From assembly GCA_934667425.1 (NCBI GenBank), contig CAKULV010000075.1, positions 1 to 11,041 on the forward strand: a stretch of 11,041 nt of DNA. Direction: 5' to 3'. Within the stretch, counting starts at the first letter, position 1. Each line of letters starts with the position of its first letter. The position numbers and the translations under genes were made by a program. This DNA comes from an uncultured Kiritimatiellota bacterium (GTDB taxonomy: Bacteria; Verrucomicrobiota; Kiritimatiellia; RFP12; UBA1067). The notes below the pieces were generated by a model. It searched no databases and was not told the DNA's origin. It saw nothing but the letters and a program-made list of their open reading frames with translations. Below, piece by piece: positions 1-5,031 of the stretch.

Positions 1-269
1 ATGTCGAGCTTGATGACGGGATACGTCTTCGACCAGTCCCAGCCCGGCTCGATGGCGAGGCCCCGGAACAGGTCGCGACGCCCCTCGAAGAGGCACTGCA
101 GGGTAGAGACCGCGAGAGACTTCCCGAAGCGGCGCGGGCGCGCGATGAAGAACTGCTTGCCGATCGATCCGTCGGCAAGCCGCTTCAGGATCGCCGTCTT
201 GTCCACATAGACGAACCCTCCCTGACGGACATCCTCGAACGAATATGTATCTGTCGCGATCTTTTCCAT
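1..269 (-). CDS. AAA-ATPase_like (DUF1703-type) protein, N-terminal part
   Basis: Reading the minus strand from the ATG at 267-269 gives an open frame to the window edge with no stop, so this is a 5' fragment of 89 residues. It matches the N-terminus of the AAA-ATPase_like family (Pfam PF09820, formerly DUF1703). Seen: FEDVRQGG at residues 11-18, YVDKT at 21-25, and the P-loop-like ARPRRFGKS at 43-51, followed by lFRGLaIe at 68-74 and W-x-x-x-YPVIKLD at 79-89. In full-length members this ATPase domain is usually followed by a PD-(D/E)XK nuclease-like domain (PF08011), which would lie outside the window. These proteins are often present in many copies in gut anaerobes and their role is not settled; defence or mobile-element functions have been suggested. 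No Shine-Dalgarno sequence precedes the ATG; a -10 box lies 7 nt upstream. Family call is firm; function is not. Confidence 0.85.
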   Translation of the reverse strand, partial: MEKIATDTYSFEDVRQGGFVYVDKTAILKRLADGSIGKQFFIARPRRFGKSLAVSTLQCLFEGRRDLFRGLAIEPGWDWSKTYPVIKLD

Positions 270-276
270 GCCGCGG

Positions 277-285
277 ATTATACCA
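277..285 (-). promoter_or_regulatory. Extended -10 promoter of the AAA-ATPase_like gene, probably leaderless
   Basis: On the minus strand the sequence reads TGG followed by a perfect TATAAT at 282-277, which is a TGn extended -10. Seven nucleotides separate the last T of the box from the ATG at 269. A sigma-70-type start normally lies 6-7 nt after the -10, so transcription should begin at or one base before the A of the ATG. No convincing -35 is visible at 16-18 bp, as is common for extended -10 promoters. The leaderless reading is inferred from spacing. Confidence 0.6.
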
Positions 286-548
286 AATCCAGGCGACCGG
301 ATGCACACGCCGCCGAAAAGGCTGGCAGCAACCTAGCGTTCAGCGCGAACGCGATAAGGAATGGTTGCGAAACGCAATCTCGTCCGCCGTATCGGTCGCC
401 GCCATCGTCTCCTACACGCCCGGAAGCGCAACGACCACATTGCCAGACGCGCGGCCCTCCCGAAGCGGCGCGGATGTAATTTTTGCGCCAAGCGCAGGAG
501 CGTCTTTCCGTCCGCGCCGTGGCATTCGGTGATGTGACGCACTTTTGT

Positions 549-628
549 TGCGTGAAAGTGGCGCAAACGGTCGATAACAGGTGCGCAAAAGTGGCATTTT
601 CGCACTCCCGCCATGTCGCAAAAACGGC
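549..628. repeat. Three 14-bp motif copies at exact 33-bp spacing, with inverted repeats
   Basis: Copies on the plus strand: TGCGTGAAAGTGGC at 549-562, TGCGCAAAAGTGGC at 582-595 and GTCGCAAAAACGGC at 615-628. Copies 1 and 2 agree at 12 of 14 bases; copies 2 and 3 at 10 of 14. The start-to-start distance is 33 bp both times, about three helical turns. The 8-mer CAAAAGTG in copy 2 recurs inverted as CACTTTTG at 540-547. A hairpin spans 581-605 (GTGCG, bulged C, AAAA, 6-nt loop, TTTT, CGCAC). Weaker echoes are CGCACTCCCGCCA at 601-613 and CGAACTCTCGGCA at 635-647 (10 of 13 alike). Helical phasing fits binding sites for one protein better than a coding repeat; 33 is also 11 codons, so a coding origin is not formally excluded. 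Confidence 0.55.
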
Positions 629-653
629 ACATTGCGAACTCTCGGCACTTATG

Positions 654-703
654 AGCCGTTTTTCATTATTTTCCTTTCTCATGAGTTTGAAAACGACACG
701 GCT
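654..703 (-). terminator. Possible 3' hairpin after the M81 gene (weak)
   Basis: On the minus strand, AGCCGT begins inside the TAG stop of the M81 gene (703-698) and is matched by ACGGCT at 659-654. An inner pairing TTTTC (694-690) with GAAAA (664-660) is also possible, and an 8-bp palindrome CTCATGAG (678-685) sits in the loop. No T-run follows, so this is not a canonical intrinsic terminator. It could be a 3'-end stabilising structure, or chance. Confidence 0.25.
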
Positions 704-2024
704 AACAGGGCTTGACGTAGTGGTACTCGCCGTCGAGGCGCCTGAACGGCAGGGTCGAGAAGTCGTTCGTCGCCATGCCGGGGGTCATGCAGAAGATTTG
801 CGAGGCGGCAAGTTCCGCCGCGCCCGGCCAAAGGTAGCCCTGCTTGACGATCACGACGTCGTAGGCCTTCACGTCGAGGTTCATCGCCGCGAAATGCTCC
901 TTCATCGTGAACGACGTGCGGACGGTCGAGTAGACGATGTCGACGTTGCCGTCCCGCACGACGATGCCCTCGCCGGCCTCTTCGCCGACGAAGCCGAGGA
1001 TCTTGCCGCGCCCGACCGCGCGATCCGCGAACTTCTCCACGGCCGCCGGATCGCACAGCGACGTGAAGAGCGTCCTCAGCCCCGTGCCCTTGAAGACCTT
1101 CACGAGGCAGTCGCTCGTCCCCGCCGCACCGGCCGTCGTGTTGTCGCCGGAATCGCTCACGAACACCGGTTTCGCCATCGTCCGCGCCGCATCCGGAGCC
1201 TTGTCGGGCGCAAGCGCCGGCACGCCGAACGCGAGATCGGTCTTGTGCGCCTCGAAATGGTCGGCGATCGCCTTCGCCTTCGCGTGCACGGCCTCGTGGT
1301 TCGCCATCGAGTAGACGACGACAGAGGCGCCCATGAACGGCGCGTCGACCCACGGCTGCCCGTTGAACACGTTCGCGGACACGACATGCGGATCCCGGTC
1401 GAGCTCGCGAACCATCTTGAGGATCGAGACGTACGGCTCGACCGACGTCTGCGCGGCATCCGCGAACTGCACCTTGATGCGGAAGAAGTGGGGGCAGGTG
1501 TTTGACTTGGCGCTGAGAATCTTCATCAGCGCATTGGCGGCGCGCGTCTCGGACTCGTCATAGTCCGTGTGCGGGGCGGTGCGGTAGCCGCTGATCGCCT
1601 GCACCTGCGCGACAAGGCCTTCCGACACGTTCGCGTGGAAGTCGAGGTCGAGCGAGATCGGAATCGCCCCTCCGACCGTCTTTCGCAGCTCCCGGACCGT
1701 CAGCTCCTCGCCGCTGAAGCCGCCCTCGACGACCATCGCGCCGTGCAGGTAGAGGTAGATGCCGTCCGCATCGGGGTGCTTCGCCGCCTCGGCGCGGAAG
1801 TCGGAAATGATCTCGTCGAAGCACTCCTTCGTGACGCAGCCGGACGGCAGGCTGACCGCGTAGACGAGCGGCACGACCTCGAACCCCGCCTCCTCGAAGA
1901 GGCGCGAGGCGAAAAGCCGCCGCTTCGCCTCTTCGCCCTTGAGATAGTAGAAGTCGCCCCTCTCCGCCTTCGCGGCGGAGAAGGTGTTCGATTCGCACTG
2001 GAACGCTCCGACGAGAATCTTCAT
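702..2024 (-). CDS. M81-family metallohydrolase (MlrC-like)
   Basis: A 440-residue protein of the M81/MlrC family, whose founding member is microcystinase C, a zinc enzyme that cleaves linearised microcystin peptides. Domains: DUF1485-type N-terminal catalytic part (about 1-285) and MlrC C-terminal part (about 286-435, starting at SDSGDNTTAGAAG). The active-site residues expected from MlrC are visible: Glu11 (CESNTF), His94 (YLHGAM), Asp128 and His130 (LDFHANV) and His152 (APHTD). The intervals H94-D128 (34), D128-H130 (2) and H130-H152 (22) match my recollection of MlrC (H150, D184, H186, H208). No signal peptide, so probably cytoplasmic. It is slightly shorter than MlrC but complete. The ATG lies 3 nt after the stop of the upstream M24-like gene, without a Shine-Dalgarno sequence, suggesting coupled translation. 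The substrate is unlikely to be microcystin; an amide- or peptide-like small molecule is inferred. Confidence 0.9.
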   Translation of the reverse strand: MKILVGAFQCESNTFSAAKAERGDFYYLKGEEAKRRLFASRLFEEAGFEVVPLVYAVSLPSGCVTKECFDEIISDFRAEAAKHPDADGIYLYLHGAMVVEGGFSGEELTVRELRKTVGGAIPISLDLDFHANVSEGLVAQVQAISGYRTAPHTDYDESETRAANALMKILSAKSNTCPHFFRIKVQFADAAQTSVEPYVSILKMVRELDRDPHVVSANVFNGQPWVDAPFMGASVVVYSMANHEAVHAKAKAIADHFEAHKTDLAFGVPALAPDKAPDAARTMAKPVFVSDSGDNTTAGAAGTSDCLVKVFKGTGLRTLFTSLCDPAAVEKFADRAVGRGKILGFVGEEAGEGIVVRDGNVDIVYSTVRTSFTMKEHFAAMNLDVKAYDVVIVKQGYLWPGAAELAASQIFCMTPGMATNDFSTLPFRRLDGEYHYVKPC

Positions 2025-2027
2025 GGC

Positions 2028-3200
2028 TTACAGCGGCTTCGAGAAATGCTCGTCCATCTTCGGGGACATCGGCCTGCAGCCGTTTTCCGTGATGATGTAG
2101 CCCGTCTCGATGCGCGCACCGTTGAACTTCGGATGCCCGAAGAAGCTTACGTCCACCATGACCGTCATGCCCGGCGCGAGGACGTCCTCGGAGTTCGGGC
2201 CGTAGAACGGAAGCTCCGCCTCCATGAGGCCGATCGTGTGTGCGAACGGGCAGACGAGGTACTTGAAGAGGTCGTGCCTCTTGAAGTACTCGCGGCCGGG
2301 AACGTCGATCTCCCTGCCGGAGACGCCGGGCTTCAGCATGCCCTTGGTGAGCCACATCACCTCGCGCAGGTGGTTCATGCAGTCCTTCTGGTCCTGCGTG
2401 AAGACGCCGTTCACGGGCAGCGTGTCGCCGAACGTGCCCGCATAGCCGTTGAAGCGCGGCGCGATGCCGACCATGACGAGCTCGCCGTCCCTCATCTGCC
2501 GGTCCGTCGCCGTCGGGACGACCGCGTTCGCGCGCTCGCCAGATCCGACGATGGTGGAGTACGCGAAGCTCGTCGCGCCGTTCGCGCGGCAGACCGCCTC
2601 GCCCGCCGCCGCGACCTCGTACTCGAACGCGCCCGGACGGATCTTCGAGCGCATCGCGTCATAGGCGAGGTCGCAAAGGCCCACGGCCTTGAGCATGTTC
2701 TCCCGCTCCCAGTCGCTCTTGTACGCGCGCATCGCCTCGTAGTCGGACGTGATGTCAACGAGCTCGACGCCCGCGAAGCCCTTCTGGAAGTCGAGGTAGA
2801 CCTGGTGCGGCAGCGCGGCCGTGCCGACGAGGCCAATGCGCCTCAGCGGCATGCCGGCGGCGGACATCTCCCTGTAGAGGTCCTCGAATCCGATGATGTG
2901 GGCGTTCGGGTACTCCTCTTCCGGCACCATGAACACCGGGAAGCAGCGGATCTTCTTGATGGCCGAACTCTGGAGCGCGAACGGCTCGGACTCCGGACCG
3001 CCGAGAAGCCACGGCTCGCCCTTGCGCGGCACGAACACCGAACCCTTCTCGAACTGGCCGCACCAGCCCGTAAGGTACCAGCCGTTGGCGATGTTGAGCT
3101 CGTCGAAGTAGACGAGCGCGGCGTCGAGGTTCTTCTTTTCGAGGATCGCCTGCACGGCGGCGATTCGCTTGTTGGTTTCCGATTGGTTGTAGTATGACAT
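2028..3200 (-). CDS. M24-family (creatinase / aminopeptidase P fold) protein lacking key metal ligands
   Basis: A 390-residue protein with the two-domain M24 layout: creatinase-type N-terminal domain (about 11-150) and pita-bread domain (about 160-385). The core aligns without gaps to remembered E. coli PepP, e.g. STIVGSGE at 215-222 and NGYAGTFGDTLPVNG at 251-265. By that alignment the five metal ligands of PepP (D260, D271, H354, E383, E406) become Gly245, Thr256, His321, Asp350 and Glu365. Both aspartates are gone and one Glu is Asp; the second-shell histidines are also replaced. A normal Xaa-Pro peptidase site is therefore unlikely. Creatinase and ectoine hydrolase are metal-independent enzymes of this fold acting on non-peptide C-N bonds, which is the best analogy. 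Probably cytoplasmic. The ATG at 3198-3200 has no Shine-Dalgarno sequence and directly abuts a 7-bp repeat array. Automatic annotation would probably call it a Xaa-Pro peptidase. Confidence 0.85.
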   Translation of the reverse strand: MSYYNQSETNKRIAAVQAILEKKNLDAALVYFDELNIANGWYLTGWCGQFEKGSVFVPRKGEPWLLGGPESEPFALQSSAIKKIRCFPVFMVPEEEYPNAHIIGFEDLYREMSAAGMPLRRIGLVGTAALPHQVYLDFQKGFAGVELVDITSDYEAMRAYKSDWERENMLKAVGLCDLAYDAMRSKIRPGAFEYEVAAAGEAVCRANGATSFAYSTIVGSGERANAVVPTATDRQMRDGELVMVGIAPRFNGYAGTFGDTLPVNGVFTQDQKDCMNHLREVMWLTKGMLKPGVSGREIDVPGREYFKRHDLFKYLVCPFAHTIGLMEAELPFYGPNSEDVLAPGMTVMVDVSFFGHPKFNGARIETGYIITENGCRPMSPKMDEHFSKPL

Positions 3201-3246
3201 GGTAGTTGGTAGTGGGTAGTGGGTAGTTGGTAGTTGTAGTGGTAGG
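3201..3246. repeat. Heptanucleotide tandem array A (GGTAGTK)
   Basis: Five contiguous 7-bp units on the plus strand at 3201-3235: GGTAGTT, GGTAGTG, GGTAGTG, GGTAGTT, GGTAGTT. A degenerate tail (GTAGTGGTAGG) extends to 3246. On the coding (minus) strand the units read AACTACC or CACTACC and run straight into the ATG of the M24-like gene. There is no hairpin and no spacer structure. It resembles the short tandemly repeated heptamers of cyanobacteria in form, not in sequence. Confidence 0.9.
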
Positions 3247-3279
3247 TTTCAAATCATAAAATGACCAGATGGCAAAATG

Positions 3280-3308
3280 CAATCGTAAATCGCAAATCGT
3301 AAATCGTA
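3280..3308. repeat. Heptanucleotide tandem array B (AATCGTA)
   Basis: Four contiguous 7-bp units on the plus strand at 3281-3308: AATCGTA, AATCGCA, AATCGTA, AATCGTA. Degenerate copies (AAATCAT at 3251-3257, CAAAATG at 3273-3279) extend towards array A. Its unit length equals that of array A, but the sequence is unrelated and AT-rich. It ends 6 bp from the stop codon of the ASRT-family gene. Together arrays A and B fill most of the 114-bp gap between the first two genes of the operon. Confidence 0.85.
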
Positions 3309-3314
3309 AAGGTT

Positions 3315-3674
3315 TCAGCAGGAGAAGCCCTGCACGGGGTAGTACGCCATGTCCTTGCGTCGGTCGAGGCGTCCGTAGACCGCGACGACCGGCACATCGG
3401 ACTCGAGGATCGTCGCCGTCTGTCCCGGTCCGAGCTGGAAATTCTCGTCGCCGAGCGGCAGGTCCATGCGGAAGCACCTGACGCGCCGCGCTGGCACGTG
3501 CAGAGTGATGCCCTCCTTCGGATCCTTGTCGTCGAAGAGGATCGTGACCTTGACCGTCGCGTCCTTCCCGCCGTTGTTCACGACCATAAGCGCCTCGTGG
3601 CCGAACGGCTCCGAATCGCCGTGCGGCGGCAGGTCGCCGTCCGAGAACACCCACGTTTTCTTTCCGATTTCCAT
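3315..3674 (-). CDS. ASRT-family (sensory rhodopsin transducer-like) protein
   Basis: A single-domain protein of 119 residues matching the Anabaena sensory rhodopsin transducer family (PF07100), whose members are typically 110-140 residues. Seen: IGKKTWVFSDGDLPPHG at 3-19, EPFGHEALMVVN at 22-33, the strand DATVKVTILFDD at 38-49, the highly characteristic VPARRVRCFRMDLP at 60-73, and VPVVAVYGRLDRR at 94-106. In Anabaena the protein is a soluble tetramer that couples to a rhodopsin. No rhodopsin is encoded here, and most family members outside phototrophs are predicted small-molecule (probably sugar-like) binding domains. There is no signal peptide or membrane segment, so it should be cytoplasmic. 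It is the first gene of the operon, with a good Shine-Dalgarno AAGGA 7 nt before the ATG. The role of ligand binding or ligand-dependent control of the two downstream hydrolase-fold proteins is inferred. Confidence 0.88.
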   Translation of the reverse strand: MEIGKKTWVFSDGDLPPHGDSEPFGHEALMVVNNGGKDATVKVTILFDDKDPKEGITLHVPARRVRCFRMDLPLGDENFQLGPGQTATILESDVPVVAVYGRLDRRKDMAYYPVQGFSC

Positions 3675-3681
3675 TGTGCAG

Positions 3682-3686
3682 TCCTT
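3682..3686 (-). promoter_or_regulatory. Ribosome binding site of the ASRT-family gene
   Basis: AAGGA on the minus strand, 7 nt before the ATG at 3674, within a purine-rich leader that carries further AAGGA copies upstream. It supports the chosen start. It contrasts with the two downstream genes, which have no such site. Confidence 0.7.
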
Positions 3687-3729
3687 TCCTTGTCCTTGCG
3701 CCTCTTTTCCAAATCAGATAACGCCCGTA

Positions 3730-3758
3730 ATTGTACACTTGCGCACCATCCATTTCAA
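3730..3758 (-). promoter_or_regulatory. Promoter of the ASRT / M24-like / M81 operon
   Basis: On the minus strand, -35 TTGAAA (3758-3753) and -10 TACAAT (3735-3730) are separated by exactly 17 bp; each box matches 5 of 6 consensus bases. Transcription should start near 3722-3724, giving a leader of about 50 nt. The -35 forms the outer end of the left 21-bp operator repeat, so a protein bound there would affect it directly. Confidence 0.75.
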
Positions 3759-3794
3759 TTGCACTCTTTGCCGTTTCAGGTAGACGTTTTGCAA
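3753..3794. promoter_or_regulatory. Candidate operator: imperfect 21-bp tandem repeat
   Basis: Two adjoining 21-bp units, 3753-3773 and 3774-3794, agree at 13 of 21 positions. Both start with TTTCA and carry AC at unit positions 11-12 and TTTGC at 15-19. A direct repeat with two-turn spacing is what AraC-family dimers bind, and the divergent neighbour encodes such a protein. The left unit ends at the operon -35 and the right unit at the regulator -35, so one complex could control both promoters. The repeat is seen; the binding protein is inferred. Confidence 0.6.
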
Positions 3795-3819
3795 CCGGGA
3801 TGTGGCAATGTGATATACT
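3789..3819 (+). promoter_or_regulatory. Promoter of the XylR-type regulator, probably leaderless
   Basis: -35-like TTGCAA at 3789-3794, then a 19-bp spacer ending in TGA, which forms a TGn extended -10 with TATACT at 3814-3819. The -10 ends 7 nt before the ATG at 3827, so the start of transcription should coincide with the start codon. There is no Shine-Dalgarno sequence. The spacing equals that at the AAA-ATPase_like gene. Confidence 0.65.
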
Positions 3820-3826
3820 TACCGCC

Positions 3827-5023
3827 ATGAAGATGACGCAAACACCGAAAGTCGGAATCATGGTAGAGATCACGCGAGAATTCGGACGCGGCCTATGCCG
3901 AGGCATATCCGAGCTTGCGCGGGAGACCTGCGCGTTCATCCCATACCTCATAGAGGCGTCCGCTCTGCGCAAGCCAGAGGAATTGCGCGGATACGATGGG
4001 TTCGTCGCCCGCGTCATGAACGACCGCATCGCCGCGACGCTCGCCGCGACTGGACGCCCAATCGTGGATGTCTATTACGATAGGCCGCGCGACGGCTTCG
4101 CCATCGTGAAGACGCGCCACTCGCGCATCGGCACACTCGCCGCCGAACACTTCCTTGCGAGAAGGTTCAGGAATTTCGCCTTCTGCGGCTTTGCAGGCGG
4201 CCGGTTCTCGGCGTACTGCCGGGCGGCATTCACCCGTGCGTTGGCCAAGCACGGGATGAAATGCGCGAACTACGATCCGGATCCCGCAGCCCACTATGCC
4301 TTCAGCCCACAGGTGCTGATCAACGAGCAGATGCGGCAGGCGCCGGACGCATCCGCACTCGCGCGCTGGCTCAGGCAGCTGCCCAAGCCCATCGCCGTAT
4401 TCTGTCCGAACGACCTCCGGGCATGGCAGCTCGTGCACATCTGCAAGCAGCGCAAGATAGACGTGCCGCGCGAAGTCGCCATCCTCGGCCTCGACAACGA
4501 CATCCTCGTATGCGGCCTGTCCAACCCGATGATCTCAAGCATAGACCCCGACACCGAAGCCATCGGGCGGTGCGCGGCATCCACGCTCATCCAGCTCATG
4601 GGGGACCGGCATTTCTCCGCGAAGCGGATCGTGCGGCAGGTGGATCCCATCGGCGTGGTCGAACGCACTTCGACGGAGGTCTACCCCATCGAGCCACAGT
4701 GGGTCTCTGATGCGCTCGTGTTCATGAACCGCAACATCTCGCGCAACCTCACCGCCTCCGACATATACCGGCAAGTAGGATTGTCCCACACCCAGGTGGA
4801 CAAGGTCTTCCGCTCAAGGCTCGGCACGTCGGTGCAGGGAGAGATCGCCGCCATGCGCCTTGAACGCGCGCAGCATCTGCTCTCTTCAACCACGCTCTCC
4901 ATAGCGGAGATCGCCCCGAGATGCGGATTCTCCTCGCCGCAATACCTCATCAGAAGCTTCACGAAAAAATTCGGAAAGCCCCCCGCAGCCTGGAGACATC
5001 ATAAACCGACAAAGGCCGGCTGA
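3827..5023 (+). CDS. XylR-type transcription regulator (LacI-like sensor + AraC HTH)
   Basis: A 398-residue regulator close in length to E. coli XylR (392). The N-terminal part (about 8-280) is a periplasmic-binding-protein-like sensor of the LacI/GalR type without the LacI DNA-binding helix. Seen: VGIMVEITREFGRGLCRGI at 9-27, a hinge region at PIAVFCPNDLRAW (188-200), and the hallmark VAILGLDNDILVCGLSNP-x-ISSIDPD stretch at 217-241. The C-terminal 100 residues form an AraC-type double HTH: first helix pair about 308-335 (LTASDIYRQVGLSHTQVDKVF), second about 357-390 (LSIAEIAPRCGFSSPQYLIRSF, then KKFGKPPAAWR). The ATG at 3827 is preferred over upstream in-frame starts because the promoter -10 lies at 3814-3819 and homology starts just after it. 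It is divergent from the ASRT operon and probably controls it in response to a sugar or related ligand. Its 3' end converges with the GH20 gene. Confidence 0.93.
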   Translation: MKMTQTPKVGIMVEITREFGRGLCRGISELARETCAFIPYLIEASALRKPEELRGYDGFVARVMNDRIAATLAATGRPIVDVYYDRPRDGFAIVKTRHSRIGTLAAEHFLARRFRNFAFCGFAGGRFSAYCRAAFTRALAKHGMKCANYDPDPAAHYAFSPQVLINEQMRQAPDASALARWLRQLPKPIAVFCPNDLRAWQLVHICKQRKIDVPREVAILGLDNDILVCGLSNPMISSIDPDTEAIGRCAASTLIQLMGDRHFSAKRIVRQVDPIGVVERTSTEVYPIEPQWVSDALVFMNRNISRNLTASDIYRQVGLSHTQVDKVFRSRLGTSVQGEIAAMRLERAQHLLSSTTLSIAEIAPRCGFSSPQYLIRSFTKKFGKPPAAWRHHKPTKAG

Positions 5024-5031
5024 ATCCAGAC

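Larger units (their letters stand above)
270..701. other. Intergenic region of 432 bp without a convincing gene
   Basis: This gap lies between the start of the AAA-ATPase_like gene and the stop of the M81 gene; both are on the minus strand. Several overlapping open frames exist, but none has a start signal, recognisable family or sensible composition: their translations are rich in Arg, Cys and His. The left half (about 286-530) is GC-rich with one small perfect hairpin, TTGCG-AAA-CGCAA at 365-377. The right half (about 530-665) is more AT-rich and carries spaced repeats and inverted repeats, listed separately. It may be a long control region for the AAA-ATPase_like gene or the remains of a decayed element. 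Confidence 0.6.

Noticed and set aside
278..682. Small Cys/His-rich minus-strand frames in the left intergenic region
   Set aside because: The apparent CxxC and CHFC-like pattern comes from the 33-bp DNA repeat read as 11 codons. There is no ribosome site, and two alternative frames are equally open.
483..1505. Long plus-strand open frame of 340 codons
   Set aside because: It is antisense to the M81 gene; its Arg/His/Val/Glu-rich translation is the usual shadow of a GC-rich gene, and no family is recognisable.
1569..3197. Plus-strand open frame of 542 codons
   Set aside because: Antisense to the M81 and M24-like genes, highly Arg/Glu/Val-rich, and without a start signal; the minus-strand proteins have clear homology.
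3201..3311. CRISPR-like array
   Set aside because: The repeats are 7 bp, directly contiguous and have no spacers; no cas gene is present.
3315..3674. Part of a light-sensing rhodopsin system
   Set aside because: No rhodopsin gene lies in the window, and the neighbours are hydrolase-fold proteins and a ligand-sensing regulator.
3731..3826. Upstream in-frame start for the XylR-type regulator at 3731
   Set aside because: It would place the start upstream of the regulator's own -35 and -10; the added 32 residues have no homology to the family.
2755..4029. Minus-strand open frame of 424 codons across the ASRT gene and the control region
   Set aside because: It is out of frame with the ASRT gene and translates both 7-bp arrays and the promoter region; none of it resembles a protein family.
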